A stretch of 60,000 nucleotides of DNA from Adiantum capillus-veneris (GCA_014529385.2 CM043960.1:38667281-38727280), one strand, 5' to 3'. Shown: positions 12,160 through 23,584, numbered from the stretch's first letter. Numbers and translations are program-made. The notes: generated by a model not told the origin, from the letters alone.

Positions 12160-13130
12160 AGGGGAAGAGAGGAAAAAAGGGAAGAAAAGGTCAAGAAAGA
12201 GGTCACCCTCTTCTCCTTCTTCTTCACCTTCCTCCTCTTCTGATGAAAGCTATAGCTATTCACCTAGAGAATACAAGAGGGGAGGACATCGCAAATCTTA
12301 CCCTGCATGGCGAAGGTCCCAAAAGCTCAAGAAGTTTGAAGAGGGAGGAAAGAGTATCTCTTTTCTCACCTATGATGGCACCTTTGGTGCTACTGAAGAC
12401 AAAGTATTGGCCTTCATCCAGCAATTTGATGCGGTCTTTGGAGATGATGGCTTCATGGAGTCCTCCAAGCTACACCATGTAGCTATGCACTTCCAGAAAT
12501 TGGCTCATCAATGGTGGGTTGGCCTTCATGGAAACGGTGAAGCCCCAAAGACATGGAAAGCTCTACGAGTTTCCATCATGAAGAAATTTCTTGCAAGCAA
12601 TAATGCAAAGGACAAAGTGCTTACCGAATGGCGGAGTTTGAAGCTTCTCTCCCATGAGTCTATCCACAAATACGTGGACAAATTTTGGGATTTACATCTC
12701 AAGGCTACTGTCTTTCAAAAGATAGAATTCATCGAGCAAAAGCAACAAATATGTGGGGGATTACCTGAAGAGATGGCCGAGTACGTCAACTCCCAACGGC
12801 CTGGTTCTATCATCGAAGTAATCCACCACACTATGGTTGCTTTCCCGCATCAATTTCCAACAAGGGGCTAGAAGGAATGTCAATCCCGTGGAAAGCAAAG
12901 ACAAAAGTGATGCAAAGGGGAAAACCAATATCCAAAATTCTTCCCGAGGCAATTCCAAGAACAACAACAACCATCAGTCCAAGGAGAAGGGAGTTTACAA
13001 AGGTAAACATAAACTCTCTCCTAAAGAGCTTGAGGCTTTTCTCAAGGACCCAAAATGTTTTAAGTGTGGGGAGCAAGGACATGGATGGCTATTGTTCTTG
13101 CCCCAAGAGAAATGCCCGCAATGAGACTCC
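12160..13130 (+). pseudogene. gag: C1 gag (truncated, frameshifted)
   Basis: It begins in an arginine/serine-rich stretch like that of C2 gag, then the capsid-like core with ISFLTYDGTFGAT, FIQQFDAVFGDDGF, VAMHFQKLAHQWW and LTEWRSLKLLSHESIHKYVD. A zinc knuckle is present but damaged: CFKCGEQGHG is followed by a frame change that removes the last cysteine context. Frames shift near 12400 and 12860. In C2 the same protein is intact. Confidence 0.8.
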
Positions 13131-13169
13131 TAGAGCTTCCACTATCGAAGCTCCAAAAGAGGATGTTCA

Positions 13170-13700
13170 TTGCAAAGGATCACCTCTCTCCTATGCTGGG
13201 GAAAGGTAAGGGAACATGATGCCTTCATCTTGTTTGACCCTGGCTCTACTCACAACTTCATATCAATGGAGTTGGCCACCAAGTTGGGCATTCAAGCTTT
13301 CAAGATGGGAAATACTGTAACTGTCGATACCACTTTCAAGGGACAACAAGACTTTGTTACTATCTTGATTGGAAAGTTGAGGCTTCATGTCCAAAGATAT
13401 GTCAACAAAAAATACTTTTTCATCTCTTCTCTCCAACATGAGGATGCTATCCTAGGGGCACCATGGTTCAACCGCATGGTTGCCAACATGAAGTTCCCTA
13501 AAAGGAGAATCTACTTCACCTACAGGGAAAAGAGCATGTATATAGATGTTAGTGAGTCTGGTTGTACTATACCACTTGTAAATCCTCCTGCTTTTGATAA
13601 ATCAGTGAAAAGCTTAGTTTTTGCGTATATGATTTTTGACAAAGAGTCCCTAAAAGATCTCAATGTTTCATCAAATGTAAATGGTAGAAATCAAGAAGAG
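13170..13700 (+). pseudogene. C1 aspartic protease
   Basis: The active-site block reads FILFDPGSTHNFIS, so the triplet after the catalytic Asp is P-G-S instead of the common S/T-G-A. The rest of the fold follows (LGIQAF..., HEDAILGAPWFNRM). The ORF 13170-14000 is open across PR into the start of RT. DPGS variants are known in plant gypsy proteases. The equivalent in C2 reads DPSS. Confidence 0.75.
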
Positions 13701-13779
13701 TTAGACTTGTCTAATTTTCTAAAAGGATTCCAAGATGTGTTAATCGATGATATCCCTATGGACTTACCTCCAAAATCAG

Positions 13780-14600
13780 GGGATGATGACCATCGAATTG
13801 AGGTCCTACCAGGAACCTCACCGCCTAACAAACCTCCTTATCAAGTTTCCCAAGCTCAACAAGAGGAGATCATGAGGCGAGTACAAGAGTTGGTAGAAAA
13901 AGGGATGGTGAGGCCTAGCTCCTCTCCCTTTTTTCCTCCAATCGTTTTAGTGCAAGAGAAAGATGGTACATACGCATGTGTGTGGACTATTGAGAATTAA
14001 ACCATATCACTATCAAAAAGAGATTTCTTGTACCTCGGGTAGAAGATTTTTTTGATAAGCTACAAGGCTCTACCTACTTCATTAGGATTGACCTTAAAAG
14101 TGTCTACCATCAAATAAGGATAGTGAATAAAGATATCCTAAAGATTGTGTTTCATACAATGTTTGGCCTTTATGAATATCTAGTTATGCCTTTTGGCTTG
14201 ACTAATGCACCATCCACGTTCAATCCTTTAATGGAGAAAATCCTTAGACCCTACGGCAAATTCATTGGAGCGTTCTTTGATGATATCATCATCTACTCCA
14301 AGTCCTTGGAGGAACACAAGCAACATCTCCATGTGATTTTTCAAGCATTGAGGGAGAATAAGCTCTTTATCAATCAAAAGAAAAGCAAATTTTTCCTTCA
14401 AGAGATCCAACACTTAGGTCATATTATCTCTCAGATGGTATCTGTATGGATCCATCGAAGTTAGTGGTAATAAAAGCATGGCCTAATCCAAGGAATCTAC
14501 ATGAATTAAGAAGCTTTAGTGGTATGTTTTCATACTTAAGACGCTTCATATCAAAGTTCTCTCAAATAGCAAGACCATTACATGACTTAACAAAGAAGAA
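13780..14600 (+). pseudogene. C1 reverse transcriptase
   Basis: Motifs are visible but interrupted: KGMVRPSSSPFFPPIVLVQ, a broken CVDYRALN region at about 13975-14000 (reads CVWTIEN then stop), MPFGLTNAPSTF, the catalytic FFDDIIIYS near 14277, and HLGHIISQ. Frameshifts occur near 13980, 14120 and 14450. It is clearly inactive. Confidence 0.75.
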
Positions 14601-15070
14601 GAACGTTAAGTATTCATGGACTGCAAAGGAGCAAAACGCTTTTGACAAGCTCAAAGACAAGCTTACCTCCCAACCACTCCTTATGCTTCTGAACCTCTCA
14701 AAGCCATTTGAAGTCCAATGTGATTCTTGTGGTGATTGCCTTGGAGTGGTCTTGCTTCAAGAAGGGCATGCCATAGCATCTGAGAGCCGAAGGCTCAATG
14801 CCGATGGATGAGTCTTGGGCATTTATGAGAAAGAGCTTTTAGCTGTTCTACATGCTCTAGGCACATGGAAGCACTATTTATTGGGGAATCCATTTATTTC
14901 ACTAACAGACCACCAAAGTCTCAAGTACTTCATGACGCAAACCAAGCTTTCCAACAAACAAATGAGGTGGGAAAATTTTCTTTTGCAACTTTATTTTCAT
15001 ATTGCTCACATTAATGGTAAGCACAATCAAGTTGGCATTGCACTTTCACAAAGACCAAAATTTAATGTGT
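14601..15070 (+). pseudogene. C1 RNase H
   Basis: It contains QCDSCGDCLGVVLLQEG (first Asp), YEKELLAVLHAL (Glu) and LTDHQSLKYFMTQ (Asp), followed by a degenerate VGIALSQRP in place of the usual VADALSRRP. A stop at 14809-14811 splits it. Confidence 0.75.
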
Positions 15071-16000
15071 TGTCTATAGCAACTCACAATGATCTATCTT
15101 CTATGGTAGATGAGTATGCTACTGACCCCAACTTTAAAAGCATAATGTTAGCCCTTGCTTTGGGGAACAAAGAGGAACCATTCACCTTGCAGGATGGTTA
15201 TCTTCTCCATGGCAATAGGCTATGTGTTACCCACTCCCTTCGTGGTGACAAAGTTATGTATGAATCCTATGCTCCTCCCGATGTGGGGCATAGAGGTATT
15301 CAACCTACTCTTCAAGGAGTAGAGACGTACTTCTATTGGCCTACCATAAAAATGGACATACAAGAGTATGTTTCAAAATGTGCGGTATGCTAAAAGACTA
15401 AGTATGATAGATGGAAGCAACCTGGATTACTCACCCATTGCCAATCCCTAATTCACCATGGGAGAGTATATCCATGGATTTTATCTTTGGATTACCCAGG
15501 TCTATCCATGGAAATATGGACAATAATCGACAGGTTTAGCAAACAAGCACACTTTATTCCTGTCAAAAAAGACTATTAAGGCACACCAAATGTAAACTCT
15601 CTTCATACCCCAGATTTGCAAACACCATTTATTGCCAACATCCGTTGTGTCAAATAGAGATCCTAGAATGACTAGTAATTTTTGGAAAGGTCTCTTTGAA
15701 AATCTAGGTACAAGATTGAATTCTCTTTGGCCTATCACCCACAGACGAATGGCCAAAGTGAGATAGCCAATCTTACAATACTCAATCTACTAAAGAATTA
15801 TGTTATAGAATTAGATCAATGCTCACAATGGGAAAAGTTTTTACCCCTTGTAGAGTACACGTACAATAATACTATCCATACTTCTACAGAAAAAGCACCT
15901 TTTGAATTCATAGAGGAAAGACCTAAAAGTCCCTTGCTACTTAAAGTACATGGGAAGATCTTTAATGCCGATGAGTATAGCCGTGACCTATGAGGCTATA
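15071..16000 (+). pseudogene. C1 integrase
   Basis: The H2C2 module YAPPDVGHRGIQ...YVSKCAVC is present, although C2 has a His where C1 reads Tyr at the first ligand (ESYAPP against ESHAPP). The core is broken around 15390-15730 by several frame changes and then resumes with AYHPQTNGQSEIAN (catalytic Glu) and the STEKAPFEFIEER block. Confidence 0.75.
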
Positions 16001-16525
16001 TCCATCTCTTAACAAAGGCAAAAAGTTGTTGTTGACAAGCACAAAAGGGCCTTAGCATTTAAAGAAAAGGATTGGGTCTTACTTAAGTTTCCCAAGGCTC
16101 GATTGAGGCAAACGACGGGAAAAAATCCTACGGGCAATCAAAAATATTCTGCTAAACTAGCAAAAAGATACTATGGTCCTTTTCAAATCTGGAAGCCAAT
16201 CAATGAGACGGCTTATCAACTCAAGCTACCCAGACATTGGCTCATACACAATGCTTTTCATGTGAGCCTACTTAAGCCCTACAAAGGAGAGCCACCAAGT
16301 GAACCAATTATTGAAGATGCTCCCAAAATCCAAGACCAAGAAGAGGTGCTATAACCCGAAGCTATCCTTTGGCATGAAGACAAGGTACTATGACATGGTA
16401 ATATTATCCGATGGTATCTTATTAAGTTCAAAAATTATCTTTTTGAAGATGCTAGATGGATGCAAGGAATACAGCTTAAGGATAGTATGAACCTTGTCAA
16501 TGCTTACAATGTTACACTAGAGTAA
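16001..16525 (+). pseudogene. C1 integrase tail and chromodomain
   Basis: The GPY/F-type segment KRYYGPFQIWKPINETAYQL and HWLIHNAFHVSLLKPYKG is followed by a broken chromodomain that matches C2 (LIKFKNY-like, ARWMQG, LVNAYN). The stop TAA at 16523-16525 matches the C2 stop position. The chromodomain would direct integration toward marked chromatin in a live element. A stop within the C1 chromodomain start (VL*PEAI) inactivates it. Confidence 0.7.
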
Positions 16526-16880
16526 GCAAATGTACATGTTTCTTTTCAATGATCAATTTTTTTGTCTTATTAGACTAATTCTCTTTTTATTGTGCACAAA
16601 TTTAAATAGTATGCATGCTTAGAATCATGTTTGTGATGACCACGTCTTTCAAACACCAAGTAGAATTTGTCTCTCTACTTGGGAGAATGAAATGGACTAA
16701 AGAGCAGACATACGTGCGGCAGCTATGTCTCCCAAGCACCAAATGGATTAGTCATCCATCTTGGAATGATGTCGTAGGGTAAAAAGGGATCCTCTACCCG
16801 CTAAGAAACATTGACTAATGACTAAGGCTTTATCTCTCCAACCATAGTTGAGCACGACTATGATTTCAAGAGAGAAGTAA
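16526..16880 (+). promoter_or_regulatory. C1 3' untranslated region and PPT
   Basis: The segment between stop and LTR matches 57007-57363 of C2. It ends with the purine run AAGAGAGAAGTAA at 16868-16880, directly before the LTR start, as expected for the polypurine primer of plus-strand synthesis. Confidence 0.75.
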
Positions 16881-18399
16881 TGTCATAAAATTTAATATAT
16901 AACCAACCCAAATGATTTTCTCATATTAAACTAATCATTTAATGTGGGAGAATAAACAAGAACAAGGGTTGGAATATAGACATGTGCTTGAAAATATATC
17001 TCAACATGGGGCTGAAGGAAAGGGGTCCAAATGAGAGATGGTTTGTCAAAGAGCAAGGCTAGCTGATGGAGCTTAAAGACCTTAGGGTTAGCTTCATTAA
17101 AGACCTCCAAAGGTTAGTGTTAAAAGTCCTTTGACCTTAGGTAAGCTAGGTATGTGCTTGAGGTGGGAACCCGGCCCAAGATTCAGGTGCTTGTCGTGCT
17201 TGCTGACTGAGGTGCTTGAGGTGCTTGCTGACTAAGGTGCTTGAGGTGCTTAATGACTAAGGTGCTAAGATGCTTCATGAGTAAGGTGCTTGAGGGAGTA
17301 AGGTACTCAAAATTCAATGCATATCCCTACACAAGGCTAGAGAGAGAACACATACACCCTCACACAAGGCATCCTTGGTACAAAGAAAGCAGCAGGGACA
17401 CTTGTCAACCTCCTCTTCATGTTGCCCTCATAATGTGCCTAAAGCCTATTTGTTAGCCTCCCAAGGGGTCCAATAATAATTTAGTTAATTTAATTAATTG
17501 TCTATGCATTTATCAAGTCCTATCTCTCAAAGGGGAAAGGGGGACACTTGTCCCAAGGCTACCCTTGTTTGCTTGATATGCACTAAGCCTATGATTGACC
17601 AAGCTTGAGGAGGTCCAATCATGTGCAAGATAGTGCTAGAAGCGGGGGTAGACCAAAGCAACAAGGGGTCTATCTTGGGGGGGGGTATACTCTCCCACAC
17701 ATGCACACACTCTCTCTCTCATTGTGTGAAGTGCAAAGTGCAAAAGCTTCATCTCCTTCTCCAAGCTAGTAGAGAAGTTGAGAGCCTACACCAACACTCT
17801 TGTCTATGGAATGCAAATCCAACCAAGAGCAATGCTTTAATCCTTAAGCTTGTCATCTTCTCCATCTTCATTACTATGCTATTAAGTATGCTAACAAGAA
17901 GAGTGATGATAAGTGAGGAACTATTTCTTTCTCCTCTGAATGGTTCTTCTTCCTCTTCCCTACCCTCATTCCCCACTAGCTCTCTCCACCTTTGAAGGTG
18001 TTTGAGGCCTTGGGAATGAGGCTAGGGATGGTTAATTCTTTCTATAAAGTTTATGTTATGCTCGTAATTCATGAGTCTTCCATCTTCATTGCATCACCTA
18101 GGTCACAAGGAACACATAGATTGTATTGTACCAAGTCTCTCTTGATGGGAGAATCTATAATACAAAAGCCTATTGGAGGGGGGACCGCTCCACATAAATC
18201 AGGTCCATTGTTGTCAAGTTCTCTAAACTCTCTCTCTCTTGCAAAAGAATTGTTCATGCCAAGTTATTTAAGTATTATGACTAAGTTGCTACCACTAAAT
18301 AAGTCCACCCTCTATGTTCTCAAAGTAATCTCACAAAAATGCTCTCTTTAATTCTCCTAATTCCGCTATTCTCAAAGTTCATAGGCCATTTCCATTACA
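16881..18399 (+). repeat. C1 3' LTR, 1519 bp
   Basis: It starts TGTCATAAAA and ends ATTACA, matching the C2 LTR ends (TGTCATAATA and GTTACA) and its interior: the TTTTCTCATATTAAACT block near the start, the ATGGGAG...AGCCT block, the AGGAGGGGGGACC-like block and the AGGCCATT end. The 5-bp flank after it is CAGAA. The left flank of C1 is truncated, so no target duplication can be tested. Confidence 0.8.
17186..17305. repeat. Minisatellite inside C1 LTR
   Basis: Imperfect tandem units built from GGTGCTTGAGGTGCTTGCTG and ACTAAGGTGCT are repeated about four times. This stretch has no counterpart in the C2 LTRs, so it arose in or was kept only by the C1 subfamily. Confidence 0.7.
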
Positions 18400-19416
18400 C
18401 AGAATCCGCATCATTTCATAACTCTCAAAAAATAAGGCTTTGGTACAAAAATTGAGTTATGCCATACTGTTGACTAGTGGGTCAACACCCATTATTGAAG
18501 TTCTTCTATAGCTTCCTTGCTTTGATCATGCTCTACAATAGATGTTGGCTACGATACTACACCTTTTCCTTGCAACTATTGTACATCATCTACTTGAATA
18601 TGAGTAATTTTTTACCTTAAAAGATCCACGGTACTTTTTGGTAGATTTATCTCTTTAGAGGTGACTTTGGTGGTGATATTTGTATAAATTTCTTAAATGA
18701 AGGTTTCCACTGGATGGTGACATCCTCTAGATTTTTGTAGCTTGAGCTTCTTGCCAATCTTGAGATTTTTTCTCAGCGGAGTGCACTATGTAATCATGTA
18801 AATTTATCAAATGAGTTCAATAGGAGGGGTTTTTTAATGCAAAAATGTTAGGAAATTTAATAGAGACACACTAAAATAAGGGGTTTTTATATTTCATTTT
18901 CCAAAAAAATAATAAAATAATGGTTCATTTTATTCATTCAAACATGTTAAAAAAGGGAGTTTTTAATTACCCCATGAATGCACATTATATAGGGGGTATT
19001 GATGAATAGTGAACCCCCCAAAGATTTTTGAAACTTGAGGTGAAGGTTTCCATTGAATAGTGACATTGTGTAGACCTTTCATAGCTCAAGATTTTACTAA
19101 TCTTAAGGTTTTTGAAACAGGTCTGGATAGCTTAACATTCTACATCAACTTGGGATAATCTTTGAATACAATGGTGTCATCAATAGCGGCTTGTTTAAGA
19201 CATTACACTTTCTCGTATTCATTACCATCTGCATCTCTATATGAATATGTAAGGTTGGTTACATGCACTTGAGCACTATTGGGTTGGTCGGATTTTGGCT
19301 TTGACTGGAACTTAATTGAAATGTTACTCCTTGACTATCTTCATATAGGCAACTAAAGGGATGAAAGTGCTTGCAAGAAATTGATGTAATCTAAACCTGT
19401 GATTAGTAATCTTCAA
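18400..19416 (-). other. Degenerate minus-strand sequence, perhaps M pol tail
   Basis: No domain is firmly recognised. A protein-like minus-strand frame (AQVHVTNLTYSYRDADGNEY) is readable near 19300-19240 with stops after it. Two related segments at about 18697-18770 and 19038-19110 (each beginning TGAAGGTTTCCA on the plus strand) are diverged direct repeats about 340 bases apart. It lies just downstream of the RT fragment in M orientation, so it may be its decayed continuation. Confidence 0.35.
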
Positions 19417-19776
19417 CTAATTGTGGCCACCATAGCCATCCATGAAATTGTACATTTCGTGGCTAGCAATCTTATCTAGTAGCATATCTTTGAATGAAAG
19501 TGGGAATGGAATTTTCATGGTTTGAGCATTGAGTTTTTTGTAATCCACACACACCCTCAACTTCCCATTCTTCTTTAGTACCACTACAGTAAAATATAAT
19601 TGGTCACTGCTTGTTACCACTTCAGTAATGAACCCAGCTTTTAGAAGATTTCGATCTCCCTTCCTTATTGGTTTGGCATTTGGTTTCAATGGTAGACAAT
19701 GTTGGCATAATTTTGGATCAACATCCTTTAGATTAGTATGCTTCCGCACAAATACTTCTTTGTACTTTTGAAGCAA
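19417..19776 (-). pseudogene. M-side reverse transcriptase fragment (RT2)
   Basis: An open frame covers the N-terminal part of an RT: LLQKYKEVF-like opening (here MLQKYKEVFVRKH), DVDPKLCQHCLPL, LLKAGFITEV, KKNGKLRVCVDYKKLNAQT and MYNFMDGYGGHN. The CVDYKKLNAQT type differs from the CVNLKKVNAATIRDN type of B1 and P, so this RT belongs to a different gypsy subgroup. The catalytic xxDD region is missing; similarity fades left of 19417. It connects upstream (minus sense) to 21672-22660 once insertion D is set aside. Confidence 0.7.
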
Positions 19777-19869
19777 TGCCTTTGCTTTCCTTTAATCGCT
19801 GGCTTCACATGCTTTTTTATCTTCACCATTGAGCTAAGATTCCACTCCTCTTGATTATTTGGAAGTAGC

Positions 19870-20802
19870 TGTTAGAAGCTGGACACACCCCACGGCATCT
19901 AACTACTCGGAGGACTATTATTTTTGTAATTATTCATTCATTGAGGAAAACCCGATTTTTCACCTTGTAAATATTGCGACTTACAGAAGTTTCCAGATTG
20001 TATCCCAGTTTTGATAGTTCGATTGAGTAGATGGTTGATTTTGGAACTTTAGGGTTTTGAGACATTGTAAGGTATATATACCACTTTTTGACCTTAATGA
20101 AAAACCTTTTGTCATTTTAAAAACAAGTTGGAAGTCTGTGAGTGGGCGTACTGTGTACGAGAGAGAGAGAGAGAGTGAGATTCATCTGGACGCTACGTGT
20201 GCTACGGTGGCCGGAATCGAGTGCGGAGAAGTGAAGAGTGTCGCCCCCTACTAGAGCTACGCGCCGATACCAACATTGCGCGCGTACGGTCCGGCTTTGT
20301 GAGCTCCTTCTACGAGCTTCATTGGTTGTTTGGGTGAGCATACGTTGTCTGATTTTGCATTGCAACACGCGTTCACATGGAGTAGAACTACACATTAGGC
20401 ACTGTAGATTTCAAAAACGAAGACCTGTAGATTTCGGACAGACATCCTACGTGTTTCTGCACCGGGTGTTTTGGGTCGTGATTTTGGCTCATAGACCTTA
20501 GGGAGATCGGCCTATTGGTATTAGTAGGGTCTCCTTCAAGTTCTATGGTGTTTCCAGATTGTTTGATGGGTGTTCGGCTCTAGAAAGCATTTTAGGAAGT
20601 CTCGTCTTTTGCACTCTTGAAGGCTGTGACTTAGACAATTGGTAGAGACCTCTGTAGGAATTGGTTAGGAGTCGATCGAGTGTAGGTTGACACCTTATGC
20701 TTGCTTCCACGCGCCTGCGGGTCGAGCTTCGTCCTTAGCTGACATTACATGTTAGGTGAGTTCTCGCTGTGCTGACGTTCGTCGCGGCGTATCCGTCCAA
20801 CA
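19870..20802 (+). repeat. D left LTR, 933 bp
   Basis: It begins TGTTAGAAGCTGGACACACC and ends CGTCCAACA. It is highly similar to the P 5' LTR at 34381-35315, including the TATA-like GGTATATATACC and the AGACATCCTACG 12-mer at 20440-20451. Confidence 0.9.
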
Positions 20803-20803
20803 T

Positions 20804-20821
20804 TGGTGCTGCTGCCGGGGA
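20804..20821 (+). promoter_or_regulatory. D primer binding site, tRNA-Asp type
   Basis: TGGTGCTGCTGCCGGGGA lies two bases after the LTR end. It is a decayed form of the P site TGGCGCCGCTGCCGGGGA (two C-to-T changes). Confidence 0.8.
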
Positions 20822-20921
20822 TGAAAACCTTAGGCATGTGACCGAGACTAGTCCTTGAGAATTGGGATTTTTGGCTTGCCAAGAGTCTCGCTTTACATTT
20901 AGATAGGATCAGAGGGTGGAG

Positions 20922-21671
20922 GGTTTGAGACATTGTAAGGTATATATACCACTTTTTGACCTTAATGAAAAACCTTTTGTCATTTTAAAAACAAGTTGGA
21001 AGTCTCTGAGTGAGCGTACTGTGTACGAGAGAGAGTGTGTGAGCTTCATCTGGACGCTACATGTGCTACGGTGGTCGGAATCGAGTGCGGAGAAGTGCAA
21101 CGTGTCGCCCCCGACTAGAGCTACGCGCCGATACCAACATTGCGTGCGTACGATCCGGCTTTGTGAGCTCCTTCTACGAGCTTCATTGGTGTTTGGGTGA
21201 GCATACGTTGTCCGATTTTGCATTGCAGCATATCCACGCATTCACATTGAGTAGAACTACACATTAGGCACTTTAGATTTCGAAAATGAAGACTTACAGA
21301 TTTCGGACAGACATCCTACGTGTTTCTGCACCGGGTGTTTTGGGTCGTGATTTTGGCTCATAGACCTTAGGGAGATCGGCCTATTGGTATTAGTAGGGTC
21401 TCGTTCAAGTTCTATGGTGTTTCGAGATTATTTGATGGGTGTTCGGCTCTAGAAAGCAGTGTAGGAAGTCTCCTCTTTCGCACTCTTGAAGGCTGTGACT
21501 TAGACAATTGGTAGAGACCTCTGTAGGAATTGGTTAGGAGTCGGTCGAGTGTAGGTTGACACCTTATGCTTGCTTCCACGCGCCTACGGGTCGAGCTTCG
21601 TCCTTAGCTGACATTACATGTTAGGTGAGTTCTCGCTGTGCTGACGTCCGTCGTGGCGTATCCGTCCAACA
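20922..21671 (+). repeat. D right LTR, 5' part missing
   Basis: This 750-base copy starts at the GGTTTGAGACATTG position of the LTR, just upstream of the TATA-like site, and runs to the CCAACA end. It carries AGACATCCTACG at 21309-21320. Confidence 0.9.
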
Positions 21672-22660
21672 GTAGCCAATTCGCACCATCTCCTTTTTGT
21701 TTGGCCAATGACTCCACTTCTTTTTTTGTTTGAATACCAACAACATACTCATTGAATGGATCTCCTAGCTCCGCTAGCCCAGGTTCGATTCTGACCCTTT
21801 TCATTGCTTGGTCTAGATTCTCCATATTGGTCTGACCATACCCTACTTTTGATCTGAACTCTTGCTTCTCCTAGTCCGACTGATTTAGTATTCTCCCATC
21901 AAGTTGAATAGCTCTCTCACCAAGATTAAATTTTGTAAATTGATCGAGGTATTGTTCTTTTAGTTTGCTTTTTATCGATCAGAACAGCATTTAAATCAAT
22001 CACTACAACTGGAAAAATATTCATGGATGCGAGCATCTGCTTGATCTTCTTTGTGCCATACTTCCTACAGAGTTTTGTCTGGCCTCATTGCCTTTTTCTT
22101 GCTTCTTGTATTATCAATTTTTTTTGAATTCTTGTATAAGGCCCCTGAATTGTGAGTATCTCACTTGCATAATCATGTATGGCTCTAGAAAACCTCATCC
22201 AAGGTCCACCTAACAACATTCCATATGCTCCTTGTACCTCCATCACTAAGAAGTTGTTCTTGAATTTTTCTTTTCCAACTGTGATTGCATGTTCTCAATC
22301 AAGCCAGTATCTTGAACCACTCTCAGATCAACCATTTTGATTCTGAAGGTGCTGGCTTGAGATCTTGGGTTCCAAATTTTGTCTCAGATGTTCTCATAGG
22401 TCATTGTCTCCTCTCCTACCATCAAGTATAACCCCTAGCAATGGTTCCCATTGCTTTCTAATTTTGTAGGCCACTTGAATGACAAGAACCTCATCATCTC
22501 TTTGAGCAGTACCTAGAATAGCTAAGACGCTTAGAGAATATTACATGAAGGTTTGGGACTAATGCCTCGCTCATTTAGTGGCTTAACTGCCCAACTCTGA
22601 CTTTTATGCCATGTATGTTTAATGGCGACTTGCAAGGCCAGAAACCCAATTCCATAAGTT
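21672..22660 (-). pseudogene. M PR2-RT2 linker (degenerate)
   Basis: The minus-strand frame at 21825-21672 reads into GDGANWLL, exactly at the D insertion point, and resumes left of 19865. Further right the sequence keeps protein-like minus-strand pieces with stops. No catalytic motif is seen. It is the expected linker between protease and RT in this subgroup. Confidence 0.5.
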
Positions 22661-23584
22661 CTAGAAATTTAGGCCTTTTCCATAGTGTTGATCTTTGGAT
22701 GCCACCATTTTGTCGAGAAGGTTGGCATATTTTGGCTCCTCTTGACTTGCTTGTTGTATGTTGATACTTATTTGTAAAACAAGTCCTTCAGCTCTGATAG
22801 GGCTTGATGTAGCCTTTGCGGTAATTTCCATGAGAAGCGATTGTCGAGATGTGTGGGTTCTCTGTGATTGAGTTTCCACTAGCAATTTTGAAACCCATCT
22901 TGTTTTTGGTCCTTGTGTGACCGTCTCTGGCATTTTATCTTCTTCTGTAATTTGATGGACACTATGCTTCGGTATCCAAATTTGATGATTTCCTTTGTAG
23001 AAGCCTTGATTTTGGAGTTGATGAAGAGGTATCCATCTAGAGATTGTAGAAGCCTTCATGCAATTGGCTTTTGTTGATTGTTGGTTTTCTTTTCTTGCTT
23101 TGGGGTAGAAGCTTGTGCTGCATGATTTTTCTTGGTTGTTCCAAATTGAGCTACAATTTTTGGTAGCCATATTTGAGTGTTACCTTCATAAAATCCTTGT
23201 GCTTCAAGTAGCTTGACTAGAATCATTCGCTGCTTCACCAGTTGTTTGGGTAGCTTGATTTAAGTCTAACTTTGGTACCCAAACTTATCGCATTCCTTGC
23301 TACTTTGATTTTTGCTTTTGACTCTTGTCGTAGTTCTTTCTCCTGATTGAGTTGTTTGTCTTGCATTTATAGCTCGTCTTGCTCTTTGTAGAACTCTTTG
23401 GTTGAGGCGAATGGATCCAAGCTGTTACTTTAGGCTTTTTGGCCCAAATATTAGCGTTTCCTTGGAAGTAGCCCTGAGTAGTGATTGACTCATTTGATGC
23501 TACCCACCCTGTCACCTTTTGTTGTTGTGGTTGAACCCGTGCTTCATGTATCCTCGGGGGGTTCACTATATGTAAAACTACCAT
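22661..23584 (-). pseudogene. Degenerate repeat domain with G-N-x2-I-W motif
   Basis: Three successive copies of a motif are readable on the minus strand: QGYFQGNANIWAKK (near 23480), QGFYEGNTQIWLPK (near 23190) and QGFYKGNHQIWIPK (near 23000), spaced by about 65-95 codons of Q/T/K-rich sequence. Frames shift between copies. The array lies between the second protease-like domain and the RT fragment. Short tryptophan-rich repeats of this kind occur in some plant gypsy polyproteins. Function is unknown. Confidence 0.55.

Larger units (their letters stand above)
12130..18399 (+). mobile_element. C1: old 5'-truncated chromovirus
   Basis: This is the older relative of C2. It keeps gag, PR, RT, RH, IN, chromodomain, polypurine tract and 3' LTR in the right order, but the 5' LTR, PBS and first part of gag are absent. 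The left end abuts B1 integrase sequence. The coding frame is broken many times. The 3' LTR is 1519 bp, against 1594-1596 bp in C2. Confidence 0.85.
19870..21671 (+). mobile_element. D: internally deleted LTR element of P family
   Basis: A complete LTR (19870-20802), a PBS and 119 bases of leader run directly into a second LTR copy lacking its first ~180 bases (20922-21671). The whole is flanked by perfect 5-bp duplications GTAGC at 19865-19869 and 21672-21676. A full element therefore inserted into M and later lost its inside. The junction lies at GGTGGAGG/GTTTGAG, where a few bases of shared sequence (AGGGTTT-like) could have guided illegitimate recombination. Confidence 0.9.

Noticed and set aside
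20057-21267. Several frames within the D insertion
   Set aside because: All are inside LTR copies, repeated at 34627-34911 for the same reason.
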